A stretch of DNA of 9,291 bases from Alphaproteobacteria bacterium (lineage in GTDB: Bacteria; Pseudomonadota; Alphaproteobacteria; SMXP01). Location of the stretch: NCBI GenBank assembly GCA_021774995.1, contig JAJFIM010000102.1:1-9291 (forward strand), read 5' to 3'. Under the pieces are notes generated by a model that worked only from the letters and a program-made list of their open reading frames with translations, did not search any database and was not told the DNA's origin. Positions 1 through 7,918 of this stretch are shown in pieces. The translations under genes and the position numbers were made by a program. The number at the start of each line of letters is the position of its first letter. Position 1 is the stretch's first letter.

Positions 1-81
1 TCTCAGGATGGTAAAACGACAGGCCTGTTCGCCATGAAGGACGCCCCTGATGAAAAAGATGACGACGGCCAACCGCAATAA
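1..81 (+). CDS. 3' end of an unidentified gene (partial)
   Basis: Frame 1 is open from the window edge to a TAA at 79-81 and gives 26 residues. They end in a hydrophilic, acidic tail (DAPDEKDDDGQPQ). The length is too short to name a family. An Asp/Glu/Lys-rich end is common as a disordered cytoplasmic or periplasmic tail, but this does not identify the protein. It converges on the sulfotransferase at 121-960 with a 39-base gap in which I see no clear terminator hairpin. Because the start is outside the window, the reading frame itself is inferred from the lack of stops and the plausible composition. Confidence 0.5.
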   Translation, partial: SQDGKTTGLFAMKDAPDEKDDDGQPQ

Positions 82-120
82 GAGCGCGATTCCCAATGCC
101 CTCCCGCCGATAACAGTCTT

Positions 121-960
121 TTAACTTGGAAACTCAATTCCAGTGAGTGACTTAAGGTCCTTATTTACGCCGTACAAATGTTGGCTCAGCCATTCTCGAT
201 CATCCGGCGTTAATTTCGGAATGTTTTTCGAAATCATTTGTTCCAACAATCGGTGAGAAAAAACCGGCGTCAAACGTTTCACAGCCTGGCTTAAGGTCTT
301 CATCCCTTTTTCACCGCCCATAAGAGTGCGCAGGGCGCGGCCGGCCCCGCGGTATTGAAAGGACTGATTTTTGGGGCGCTCAGCCTGAAGCTCAATCGGT
401 ATGGGCTCAACGCCAATAAAATTTAAACACGCACTGGCGACCTCGACCGGGTCGTGAATAAGAGACCGAAAGTCAATGAAATGGAACGCAGAAAGGTCAA
501 AATACGCTAAAAATGCGTGGATCTGGGCCACGTAACAGCTGGGTGAAAGATACCCGGAATTATGATTCACGGCATCTCTCAAATCACGCTTTTCATCCCC
601 AGCGCGGACCGTGTGCCAATAGGCTGAAAACATCCGATCTACCGGATCCCGCATAATATAAATGAACTTAGATTCCGGGGATAATTTATGAATGCGCTGT
701 GGAACCGTCTCATCAGCTAAGCCAGATTTCTCACTCAACCGGGCCATGGTATAACTGGTCGAGGCGTCAATCAAAACACCCGAATCCGTTGCAAAACAAG
801 AGCGATACCACTCCACCCCTCGATCCCACTGGCTGGAGTAGAAATGGGGTTCTTTGGGATTTGATAACACTATTGAGGGATGCTGATCCAACAAATACGC
901 CAGAGTAGTTGTTCCAGCCTTCTGGGCCCCAATAATACAGACGGCGGGGGGGAAGCTCAT
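121..960 (-). CDS. Sulfotransferase domain protein (heparan-sulfate-type fold)
   Basis: Predicted PAPS-dependent sulfotransferase, likely moving a sulfuryl group to a carbohydrate in the cytoplasm. Numbered from the ATG at 960 (279 aa), the 5'-phosphosulfate loop is at residues 11-20 (GAQKAGTTTL, Lys14 in the usual catalytic position). It is followed by DQHPSI and KEPHFYSS, the pattern seen in N- and 3-O-sulfotransferases of the heparan sulfate type. The 3'-phosphate site is YIMRDPVDRMFSAYWH (about 101-116), with Arg104 and Ser112 as the expected ligands. GYLSPSCYVAQI near 136-147 fits the substrate-side helix of the family. An in-frame ATG at 1056 would give 311 aa, but the extra 32 residues precede the fold, match no family feature and have no ribosome site; the ATG at 960 places the loop at the normal distance from the N-terminus. 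Neither start has a strong Shine-Dalgarno. The gene is alone on its strand and divergent from the deacetylase. The acceptor is unknown. Confidence 0.9.
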   Translation of the reverse strand: MSFPPAVCIIGAQKAGTTTLAYLLDQHPSIVLSNPKEPHFYSSQWDRGVEWYRSCFATDSGVLIDASTSYTMARLSEKSGLADETVPQRIHKLSPESKFIYIMRDPVDRMFSAYWHTVRAGDEKRDLRDAVNHNSGYLSPSCYVAQIHAFLAYFDLSAFHFIDFRSLIHDPVEVASACLNFIGVEPIPIELQAERPKNQSFQYRGAGRALRTLMGGEKGMKTLSQAVKRLTPVFSHRLLEQMISKNIPKLTPDDREWLSQHLYGVNKDLKSLTGIEFPS

Positions 961-1065
961 GGAAAACGGTCTCACTATCTGGCGGCTCAAATATCGCGAA
1001 CGGCTTGGTACGTAAATGGACGAAAGTATCGTTAAATCAATTGCACACAGACTCATAACAATTTA

Positions 1066-1093
1066 TTGGCAAACAGTAGAATTCACATACAAT
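1066..1093 (+). promoter_or_regulatory. Candidate sigma-70-type promoter for the deacetylase-sulfotransferase pair
   Basis: TTGGCA (1066-1071) and TACAAT (1088-1093) are separated by 16 bases. Each is a one- or two-base departure from the TTGACA/TATAAT consensus. Transcription would start near 1100 and leave a leader of about 50 bases before the ATG at 1149. The position in the divergent gap between two surface-sugar genes is right, but this is a pattern match only. Confidence 0.4.
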
Positions 1094-1148
1094 TGCCTGA
1101 GATAGTTTAATCACACACTCTTGGAATCGGTTATATCAACAAGCCGCC

Positions 1149-2243
1149 ATGCTTCATCCATCAATATCCGATATGGCCTTCTTTGAGAAAGGCGACAGCC
1201 CCTGGCTTCTAGTAACGGTAGATGCCGAAGAGGAATTTGATTGGTCGACCTTCTCAGCGACTGCGCAAAGCGTCACCTCCCTCAGCGCGCAAGGCAAAGC
1301 CCAAGATATTTTCAGTCGGCATAAAGTCCAACCGGTCTATTTTGTTGATTATCCGGTCGTCAGCCAAGACGCCGGCTACAGACCCCTTGAGGAACTCCAC
1401 ACCCAAGGCCTTTGCCATATCGGGGCTCATCTTCACCCCTGGGTCAACCCGCCTCTCAGGGAAGAAATTTCGCCTCGGAATAGCTATCCTGGCAATCTGG
1501 AACAAGGCCTTGAATATGAAAAACTTGCGCGGTTAACAGATTTGATTGAGCGCCGATTTGGCGCTCGCCCAACATCTTACCGGGCCGGGCGCTATGGCGC
1601 GGGCCCCAACACAGGCGCCATTCTGGATCGATTAGCCTATAAAACAGATTTTAGCGTTCTGCCCTTGACTGATTTACGCAAGCAAGAAGGGCCAGACTTT
1701 CGCTCCTGCCCTTCCAAGCCTTATTGGTTTGGACCTCAAAAACAGCTTCTTGAAATTCCTATGACTGTTGGTATATTAGGTTTACTTAGCCCCTTTGGCG
1801 CCGCCATTCACAGCGCCCTCGATAAGCCCCTTAGTGAGCAATTCAAACTATGGGCTTTTCTAGCGCGTTGCCGAATATTAGACCGCATCAAATTATCCCC
1901 CGAAGGCGTATCGCTCAATGAAGCCAAAAGGCTCACCCGGTCACGCCTAAGCCAGGGACAAAATATATTCGTCGTCACTTATCACAGCTCCTCTCTCGTT
2001 CCAGGCAACACGCCTTATGTGGCCTCACAGGCTGACCTGGACCGCTTCCATGCCTGGCTTGATGGTTATTTACATTTCTTCACTGAAGAAATTGGCGGAA
2101 CATCGGTTTCTCCTGATTTCATTCTTGAACAGGCCTCAAAGCACAAGCAGTCTGAAGTCATCTCCTCTCAACCCCTCCGCACTATATCAAAACCTTCAAA
2201 ACTACACATACACGAAGCCCCCATCAGAAGTCGTTTTACTTGA
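1149..2243 (+). CDS. Polysaccharide deacetylase (NodB-like, carbohydrate esterase 4 superfamily)
   Basis: Predicted metal-dependent deacetylase acting on an N- or O-acetylated sugar, 364 aa. The first metal/catalytic motif is TVDAEEEFDW (residues 23-32), with the Asp25-x-Glu27 pair replacing the TFDD of classical NodB. The metal His motif is HIGAHLHPW (90-98), with His94 and His96 instead of the usual HSxxH. SYRAGRYG (143-150) is the Arg motif, and TYHSSSLVPGNTPYV (277-291) carries a C-terminal His279. This set is typical of a long cytoplasmic-looking deacetylase subfamily found in exopolysaccharide and LPS clusters. No signal peptide is seen, so it probably acts on a nucleotide- or lipid-linked sugar inside the cell. 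Start choice: ATG at 1149; an in-frame ATG at 1173 would also keep all motifs, and neither has a clear ribosome site. The last 35 or so residues are hydrophilic and not obviously part of the fold. The stop is one base before the next start, implying a shared transcript. Confidence 0.87.
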   Translation: MLHPSISDMAFFEKGDSPWLLVTVDAEEEFDWSTFSATAQSVTSLSAQGKAQDIFSRHKVQPVYFVDYPVVSQDAGYRPLEELHTQGLCHIGAHLHPWVNPPLREEISPRNSYPGNLEQGLEYEKLARLTDLIERRFGARPTSYRAGRYGAGPNTGAILDRLAYKTDFSVLPLTDLRKQEGPDFRSCPSKPYWFGPQKQLLEIPMTVGILGLLSPFGAAIHSALDKPLSEQFKLWAFLARCRILDRIKLSPEGVSLNEAKRLTRSRLSQGQNIFVVTYHSSSLVPGNTPYVASQADLDRFHAWLDGYLHFFTEEIGGTSVSPDFILEQASKHKQSEVISSQPLRTISKPSKLHIHEAPIRSRFT

Positions 2244-2244
2244 C

Positions 2245-3219
2245 ATGATTTTTATTTTCGGCTCCCCCAGATCAGGCACCAGCTGGTTAGCTAAGATTTT
2301 TGACAGCCACCCAAGCGTCCTTTATCGACATGAACCCGATACAATACTCAGATGTACTGAGTTCCCCGCTTATTGCGATCCTGATGACTATCACCAATAC
2401 CTCACAAACGCTCAGAATTATATCGACACTATCATGCGCATCCGCACCAGTAAGGTCGTCGGTTCCGTGCCTGTTTTTCCTAAAAGCTATCAGGGATCGC
2501 TGGCGCGGGTCATTCGCGGCGGAATTGCGCTTTCAGCCAAACTCGGTGAGCAATTGGTATTTATTGGTCCTTATGTTCGCAAAATTCCTATCCCTGATCT
2601 TATCGGCCCGCACGCACCTCCACCCCAACTCGTCATGAAATCCATCGCCGCTCTAGGACGTACTGGCCTTTTTCTTCAAGCAAAACCCGGCGCCAAAGCG
2701 GTTTTGATAATCCGGCACCCGTGCGGACATATCGCTTCCGTTCTGAAGGGGTTGGACATGGGAAAATTCGACAGTTCAATCCCCATCACCGAAGATTTCG
2801 GCGTGTATTCTGATTTATCGCAAACGCGAGAGGCAAAAAAATACGGCGTCACTTTCGAACGCTTTAAATCCATGACGCCTGTTGAACGCCTGGCTTGGCG
2901 CTGGGCCATATCAAATGAAAAAGCTATGAATGAATTAGATCTGTTTGAAAAAACACGCACCATCCGTTATGAAGATTTATGCGAACAACCTGAACGGCTC
3001 GCCCGCGATTTATTTGAATTTTCAGAATTAAATTGGAATGATCAGACGGAAGTTTTTGTGCAGGCGAGCGTTTCTCATCAAGGTTCAGAGAGATTTTATC
3101 AAGTCTTTAGAGACCCCAAGAAATCCGCTTCTAAATGGAAACAACAACTTCCCACAGAACAAATCGACTGTATTTTATCTTCCATTAAGCACACAAGACC
3201 GGGGAAGCTCTTTACTTAA
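2245..3219 (+). CDS. Sulfotransferase family protein, coupled to the deacetylase
   Basis: Second predicted PAPS-dependent sulfotransferase, 324 aa, clearly different from the one at 121-960. The 5'-phosphosulfate loop starts almost at the N-terminus: MIFIFGSPRSGTSWLAKIFD (1-20), followed by SHPSVLYRHEP. The 3'-phosphate site is AVLIIRHPCGHIASVL (152-167) with Arg157 and Ser165. RYEDL (241-245) and the C-terminal SASKWKQQL (294-302) match usual late features of the family. The frame is open upstream to 2017, but that stretch overlaps the deacetylase and precedes the loop, so the ATG at 2245 is the start. It lies one base after the deacetylase TGA (2241-2243), which suggests translational coupling; the only nearby purine run is AGAAG at 2226-2230, rather far away. 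The acceptor is unknown; the coupling suggests it works on the deacetylated product or the same polymer. It converges on the glycosyltransferase, 28 bases away. Confidence 0.9.
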   Translation: MIFIFGSPRSGTSWLAKIFDSHPSVLYRHEPDTILRCTEFPAYCDPDDYHQYLTNAQNYIDTIMRIRTSKVVGSVPVFPKSYQGSLARVIRGGIALSAKLGEQLVFIGPYVRKIPIPDLIGPHAPPPQLVMKSIAALGRTGLFLQAKPGAKAVLIIRHPCGHIASVLKGLDMGKFDSSIPITEDFGVYSDLSQTREAKKYGVTFERFKSMTPVERLAWRWAISNEKAMNELDLFEKTRTIRYEDLCEQPERLARDLFEFSELNWNDQTEVFVQASVSHQGSERFYQVFRDPKKSASKWKQQLPTEQIDCILSSIKHTRPGKLFT

Positions 3220-3247
3220 ACGCCGCCAGGCTGTGCTTTATGAGTCG

Positions 3248-4396
3248 TTACGTCAATTCTTGCGTCAGTTTCTCAATTTTTTTTGCGTTTTCGTCCCAAG
3301 TAAAGCCCCTGGTCTCTATTTGCGCGCGCGCGCCTTTCCCCAAGCGGGTGCGTAATTTTTCATCATGACACAGAATATCCAAGGCGGATGAGAAAGCGTT
3401 TTCATCGTCTGGATCAAACAAATAGGCTGAAACCCCGTGGCTGACAATGTCGCGGATATTTTCCTGATCAGGCGCGATAATAGCCCGGTCCAAAGCCATA
3501 TATTCAAATATTTTCAATGGCGAAGCATAAGAAACGGCGCTTGGTTGAAGGGCTATGTCAAATATTGATACAAAGCGCTCCACCTGATCTCGCGGCGCGA
3601 CACCCGTAATCTTTACGCGATCTTCAACGCCCAGTCGTTTTGCCTGCGCTTCAAGGTCAGCGCGAATCGGACCATCGCCCACGATCAGGAGACGCACATT
3701 CAATCCGCGCCATCTCTCGTCAATAAGCTGAATCACGCGGTCAAGCCCGTGCCAGGGACGCATAAATCCTGTAAATCCGAGAATGATGGCGCCTTCAAAG
3801 CCCAATTCAGCACGCGTTTTATCGTTATTTTGCGACGCGGAAAACCTCTGAAGATTCACACCGTTGGGAATAATGCAAATACGCGCGGGGACAACGCCGG
3901 CCTGTTCAACAATCCTAGCCAGAGGCGCGCTCACGGGAAGAGCTGCGTCGGCGGCGCGCCATACAGATCTTTCACACCAATTGGCTAATGATTTAAATCG
4001 CAAGCCGCCATGAATCTGGCGCTCTTGCACCAAGGGAGCATTGATCTCGAGAAGGAAAGGCACGCCGAATTTTTTCTTCAGTTTGCGACCAGCCATCAAG
4101 AAAAGATTGTAGCGCTCATAAAGGACGTCCGGTTGAAAGTCGAGGTAAGCGCGCTTCAAGCGCCGGTAAGCAAGAACGTCATAGGCAAGCTCGAGAATTT
4201 CGCCCAGTGCCGCAGGCAATAACCCACGGATCATACTGGTGAGACCGCCTCCCTCGCCAAATTCAGCTTTTGCGTGGGAACTGGGTCCAACTATTCTAAC
4301 TTCGTGGCCCTGTCGTTCAAAAGCGGCAATCAGTTCTGTGATATGAACATCCATTCCATCTTTAGAGGCTGTGCGATGATGAAATAGAATTTTCAT
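3248..4396 (-). CDS. Glycosyltransferase family 4 (GT-B fold)
   Basis: Predicted retaining glycosyltransferase that moves a sugar from a nucleotide donor to a growing glycan at the inner face of the cytoplasmic membrane. It has 382 aa, normal for GT4. The N-terminal half starts MKILFHHRTASKDGMDVHI and has DVLYERYN near 90-97, as in acceptor-binding Rossmann domains. The C-terminal donor domain contains IPNGVNLQRF, GFTGFMRPWHGLD, LLIVGDGP and SPLKIFEYMALDRAIIAPD (about 293-311), with Glu298 as the second acidic residue of the E-x7-E region. The first Glu is Tyr here, as in related short-motif members. It is second in a - strand pair: its ATG (4396-4394) overlaps the TGA of the upstream GNAT-like gene as ATGA. 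A (GC)6 run at 3322-3333 lies in its last 30 codons. The donor sugar cannot be told from sequence. Confidence 0.92.
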   Translation of the reverse strand: MKILFHHRTASKDGMDVHITELIAAFERQGHEVRIVGPSSHAKAEFGEGGGLTSMIRGLLPAALGEILELAYDVLAYRRLKRAYLDFQPDVLYERYNLFLMAGRKLKKKFGVPFLLEINAPLVQERQIHGGLRFKSLANWCERSVWRAADAALPVSAPLARIVEQAGVVPARICIIPNGVNLQRFSASQNNDKTRAELGFEGAIILGFTGFMRPWHGLDRVIQLIDERWRGLNVRLLIVGDGPIRADLEAQAKRLGVEDRVKITGVAPRDQVERFVSIFDIALQPSAVSYASPLKIFEYMALDRAIIAPDQENIRDIVSHGVSAYLFDPDDENAFSSALDILCHDEKLRTRLGKGARAQIETRGFTWDENAKKIEKLTQELT

Positions 4397-5526
4397 GCTC
4401 CACGCCCTTCAGCCCAAGTGGATATAAAAGATTTCATATGCCGAGCGCCTCTTTCCAGCCGCAAAAATATAGAATTCTTCTGTACAGCCAACCAATAAAG
4501 GTCCTCAGACGTATTTGAGAGACTCGACTTATACTGGGAATCACCTGCGAGGAAATTATAACTGGACTTCCCATTGTCCAGATATTCCTGGATGGCCAAT
4601 GCGTGAGCCACCAAACCAGGTTTATAGTGGTCATGCGCTTCATAAGCAAAGCCGCTCTGATAATTCATGACGCGGTGACCTTTGACAAAGTTTAAAAGGT
4701 ATCCAAAATCATGAGCGCCGGCGGACACTTTAACGATATCAACACTTGAATCCGAAAACCCGCGCAATAAGAGTTGATTGCAAAATTCTTTGAAAAATGG
4801 ATTGGCAAAAACGCCGGATCGCCCTTTTACAATCCAACTTTTCTGATGAAGAATTTCTAAAGCGCTGAGCCATTCCTGAGCCTCTTCTAGACATGAGGCA
4901 TGTGACGCGTGCACTTCGCCTTTTTCTTGATATAGGCGCAAGGAACGGCGTATCTGATATCTCGTATTTTTACTCAAGCATGAAAGGAAATCGCCACCAT
5001 CTTTCCGCACGCGGTCGAGTTCCACGGAGGGGCAGGTGCGCGTTTGACGCATGAATATATTGTAGCCGCTCTTGAGCGCCAATGCGTAAACATTCTCTGC
5101 AACGCCGCTCAATACAAATTCTTTCCAAGGGGGTGCATCTCCTTGCTCAAGCATTGCTTGAAAACAAGCCGCGCTTACTTGGGCGGCACATGCACGATCA
5201 ACCAGAAACCCATTAAATTCTACAAAGACGCTGTCTTCGCTTCGCCGACCTGACTGATTGAGATAAAGTGTTGGCACCGTGACGCCGTATCTTTTTGACG
5301 CATAACACCCAATAAGCGCTAGACCGACAATCGTTCCCGCGCACCGGGCCATCATTACAGATGGCCGCGCCTGAACCTCTTCCAACCAAGATCCAATCCA
5401 CACCCAAGATAAAAAAAATGGCGCCTCCGAGCGTTCTTCGAGATCGCGCCATAACACTTCCAGTTCCCCCAGAGCCGGACACGGCTGAACTTTTACATCA
5501 ATCTGTCTAGGTTCGATGTCGATCAT
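4393..5526 (-). CDS. GNAT/FemAB-like acyltransferase (CelD/BcsL type)
   Basis: Predicted cytoplasmic protein of 377 aa with the double-GNAT architecture shared by FemAB aminoacyltransferases and the Acetyltransf_6 (BioF2-like/CelD) family. The N-terminal half has FFLSWVWIGSWLEE (37-50) and a LYLNQSG...EFNGFLVDR segment (88-111). The second half has SKNTRYQIRRSLRLYQEKG (185-203), the hallmark of the family, then NYQSGF (288-293), YKPGLVAHALAIQEYLDNG (301-319) and YNFLAGDSQYKSSL (323-336), which form the acyl-CoA-type core. These proteins sit in cellulose and exopolysaccharide clusters; a role in acylating the glycan is inferred, not shown. The start at 5526 is supported by AGGA (complement of 5534-5537) seven bases upstream. 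It is first in a pair with the glycosyltransferase (4-base overlap) and divergent from the beta-helix gene across a 199-base gap. Confidence 0.85.
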   Translation of the reverse strand: MIDIEPRQIDVKVQPCPALGELEVLWRDLEERSEAPFFLSWVWIGSWLEEVQARPSVMMARCAGTIVGLALIGCYASKRYGVTVPTLYLNQSGRRSEDSVFVEFNGFLVDRACAAQVSAACFQAMLEQGDAPPWKEFVLSGVAENVYALALKSGYNIFMRQTRTCPSVELDRVRKDGGDFLSCLSKNTRYQIRRSLRLYQEKGEVHASHASCLEEAQEWLSALEILHQKSWIVKGRSGVFANPFFKEFCNQLLLRGFSDSSVDIVKVSAGAHDFGYLLNFVKGHRVMNYQSGFAYEAHDHYKPGLVAHALAIQEYLDNGKSSYNFLAGDSQYKSSLSNTSEDLYWLAVQKNSIFLRLERGARHMKSFISTWAEGRGA

Positions 5527-5725
5527 GTACTATTCCTGAGAAAGGATCTTGTTACCAAGGCATTAAGGATAATGAAACGCAAAAACACTAAAATTTGTAC
5601 CGGCAAAAGACTAACTAAGCGAAAACAAGCGGCTATGCTTTTACAACAAGATCGGCATTGCTATCGACACAGAATCACCACATTGCTGCGATCATCTCAG
5701 AAAAATAGCATAGAATGAACACGAC

Positions 5726-7102
5726 ATGAGACTAACGAAACGGCATTTCGTCAGCGGTTCTCTGACTTTAGGCTCTCTATTAGCGTGTAGATCCTCTGCA
5801 CGATTAGCTCTGGCGTCTCAAATTGAGGATATGGAGGGTAACAGACCTGACGCCCTCAATGCGGAGCAACCGCTGCCTGAGCTTCTCCCGCGCAGCGATC
5901 TGCCTGTTTGCGAACTGAATGTTGACGCCTCCCGCTCTGCTCAGAAAATTATCCTGCGCAAAGGCCGCTCTCTTAATAAAATGCAGAGAGGCTGCATCGT
6001 TAAAGTGCCTGCTGGGGTGGAAATTCCTATCAAAGATTGGACCATCCAAATTCGGCGCAATTATGGATACCGCAACGGGGCGCGGATCATTTTTGAAGGA
6101 CCTGCTGAAGGTCTTAGGCCAAAATTTTTCAGCACCGGCAATAATGGCCTGATTCAAGTTATGAATCAGGCGCGCATCACTTTAGGTATTGAGCTTGAAA
6201 ACCTTCACCTTGTCAGCGGGCTTGCGGCCGAGGCAGTAAGTATACCTAATTCAAGATTCTTACGGCTCACGAACGTTCTGATAGAAGGGGGAAAGAACGG
6301 TCTTTTCTTTGCAACCTACCCCACCGTAGCCGTCATCGAAAACTCGGAAATCAGGTATAGCGGAAGGGGCGGCGGTCTGACCCATTGCCTCTATGCCGGA
6401 TATATCGAGAAGATGATTGTCCGCAACAGTAAATTCCATTCACCCAAAGCCGAGGGTCATGCGTTTAAATGTTACGCCGCCCATATGGATATTCGCGATA
6501 GCCTCTTTGCCAATTACTTGGAAACGGAAGATTTAAACCGAGGTTTCTATGGAAAATTTGCGCCTGTCGATCTTGGCGCCTGGTCCCAGTCTATTTTAAT
6601 GGGAAACACCATTATCCGTCGCGGCCCATCAAGAAAAACAGCACTGGAATATAGAAATCGTCAGTACAGAAAGGGGTATTCTGGTTTCATCCCACCAAAT
6701 TGGGGAACGGAAGTAGTAGACTACAAACTGGTGGATAATTTGGACATCGCAAACCCATATCTTTTTCGTCATATTCTTGCCCAAAACCGGTTTATCAATG
6801 GCGTCCTGCCCGATGGCGCGCGCGATCCGGAAATCCTTAAAAAACCAGGCATTGCGATAAGGAATAACGGTACAGCGCCTTTTGCATCTAACGGAAAAAC
6901 TGAGGAAGAATTTTCCGAACGCCCTTCTGACTGGCGATCTCAAAACGAGCGCGCTGTAGTCTGGGCGCTCAATAATGCGTTTGAAGGAATTCCATTCGCC
7001 AAACAATTTGACGCTGCGCCCTTTGATTGGCCGGATGGAGAAGCGCCCATTCGCGATGTCTCTGAATTACCGCAAGAATTAAAAACTCTTCTGAATCAGT
7101 AA
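5726..7102 (+). CDS. Exported right-handed parallel beta-helix protein
   Basis: Protein of 458 aa with an export signal and a pectate-lyase-like beta-helix. Residues 1-30 form the signal: T4-KRHFV is a Lys-Arg variant of the Tat motif, followed by a weakly hydrophobic stretch GSLTLGSLLAC. LLAC (18-21) fits a permissive lipobox, so it could be a Tat-exported lipoprotein; LALA-SQ (27-32) is an alternative signal peptidase I site. From about 150 to 300, short strand-turn repeats recur (ITLGIELENLHLV, RLTNVLIEGGKNGLFF, VAVIENSEIRYSG, MIVRNSKFHSPKAEGHAFKC, MDIRDSLF, ILMGNTIIRRG), as expected of stacked coils. The conserved-looking HCLYAGY and GHAFKCYA patches could line a groove. Such folds serve as polysaccharide lyases, epimerases or binding proteins; I cannot name catalytic residues. 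The ATG at 5726 has no strong ribosome site but gives a sensible signal peptide. It likely acts on the exported polymer made by neighbouring genes. Confidence 0.8.
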   Translation: MRLTKRHFVSGSLTLGSLLACRSSARLALASQIEDMEGNRPDALNAEQPLPELLPRSDLPVCELNVDASRSAQKIILRKGRSLNKMQRGCIVKVPAGVEIPIKDWTIQIRRNYGYRNGARIIFEGPAEGLRPKFFSTGNNGLIQVMNQARITLGIELENLHLVSGLAAEAVSIPNSRFLRLTNVLIEGGKNGLFFATYPTVAVIENSEIRYSGRGGGLTHCLYAGYIEKMIVRNSKFHSPKAEGHAFKCYAAHMDIRDSLFANYLETEDLNRGFYGKFAPVDLGAWSQSILMGNTIIRRGPSRKTALEYRNRQYRKGYSGFIPPNWGTEVVDYKLVDNLDIANPYLFRHILAQNRFINGVLPDGARDPEILKKPGIAIRNNGTAPFASNGKTEEEFSERPSDWRSQNERAVVWALNNAFEGIPFAKQFDAAPFDWPDGEAPIRDVSELPQELKTLLNQ

Positions 7103-7110
7103 CGCTCCGC

Positions 7111-7908
7111 CTAGATGACAAGTGCGGCGACGCGCTGCTCGATCATGCGCACAATATTATACGCAGTAAGCATGGATGTTTTTGGATTGTCCTTTGAAGG
7201 ATTGCCGGCCATTTCGACTTTGTAAACGCCCGGCGCGCCCCCGAATTCCAGAACATGGGTGTTCCGTTTAACAGCCGGATCGGCGATAAGGCGCACCTGC
7301 GTTTTTTCAAACCCAATACCAGCCAGAGCCGCTGTAGCAGCCACATTAGCGTTTTTGGGAAACATGAGTGCGGCGTGGGCGGCATTTCCAGTAAAAATTA
7401 CCGTCTCATCACAAATTTGATCAAGAGCCACCCCCTCAACGCCGGGCGCGCCGGCCCAGGCCATTGGAGGTTTGCGCGATGTCAATGACACGCGCGTTAA
7501 ACCCGCGCGCCGGGCCGCAACCAATCCATCTACCCCCGCAAGGGCGCCTGCCGGAAGAGTTAGCTGAGCGCGCGACCGGGACGCCGCCGCCATAATCTGG
7601 GCATAGAGACCCTCATCAGCCAGAGCCCCGATGGAAATAATCATGAGATCAACGTCTGCCTCAAGCACAGGAACGGCATAGTCTCTAACCGCACCATGGC
7701 TCGCGCATTCAACCACCAGGTCGGGCTTCAAGGCCATTAAATCTTTTAAGTTGGAGACCAGAGGGCAATTCGAAGACGCATCAAGTTCTTCAGGCAAGAC
7801 TAAAGCGCCGAGAATGGCAATAGAACCATGATCCGATACACACCGGATGATCTCTCCGGCAATCGCGCCATGGCCAATCAGAACCATTTTCAGTGTTTGA
7901 TGTCGCAT
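7111..7908 (-). CDS. nadX: Aspartate dehydrogenase (NadX family)
   Basis: Predicted NAD(P)-dependent L-aspartate dehydrogenase, interconverting aspartate and iminoaspartate (oxaloacetate plus ammonia after hydrolysis); in some bacteria it feeds NAD synthesis in place of NadB. It is 265 aa from the ATG at 7908, matching the family's usual length. The Rossmann loop is VLIGHGAIAGEII (9-21); the last glycine of the usual GxGAIG is Ala17. LVVECASHGAV, ISIGALAD, LPAGALAGVDGL and TSRKPPMAW follow in family order, then FPKNANVAAT (183-192), VRLIADP, NTHVLEFGG with the expected catalytic His218, and NPKTSMLT (241-248). An in-frame ATG at 7992 adds 28 residues of no family character; the GGTGAG at 7919-7924 supports 7908. 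The usual partners nadA and nadC are not in the window. The gene instead lies between the beta-helix gene (8 bases, convergent) and the amidotransferase (divergent), so its role here is uncertain. Confidence 0.9.
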   Translation of the reverse strand: MRHQTLKMVLIGHGAIAGEIIRCVSDHGSIAILGALVLPEELDASSNCPLVSNLKDLMALKPDLVVECASHGAVRDYAVPVLEADVDLMIISIGALADEGLYAQIMAAASRSRAQLTLPAGALAGVDGLVAARRAGLTRVSLTSRKPPMAWAGAPGVEGVALDQICDETVIFTGNAAHAALMFPKNANVAATAALAGIGFEKTQVRLIADPAVKRNTHVLEFGGAPGVYKVEMAGNPSKDNPKTSMLTAYNIVRMIEQRVAALVI

Positions 7909-7918
7909 AAAATATCTA

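Noticed and set aside
961..1056. N-terminal extension of the first sulfotransferase
   Set aside because: No ribosome site and no family-like residues; the ATG at 960 gives the expected distance to the phosphosulfate loop. It cannot be ruled out completely.
2017..2244. Upstream extension of the second sulfotransferase by 76 codons
   Set aside because: It overlaps the well-supported deacetylase C-terminus in another frame, and the phosphosulfate loop belongs at the N-terminus, so the open frame is chance.
3220..3247. Possible bidirectional terminator between convergent genes
   Set aside because: I could not find a stable GC-rich stem followed by a T-run on either strand in this gap, nor at 82-120 or 7103-7110.
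5683..5711. TTGCTG-17 bases-TAGCAT as promoter of the beta-helix gene
   Set aside because: The -10 match is weak and transcription would start only about 8 bases before the ATG, so I did not list it as a feature.
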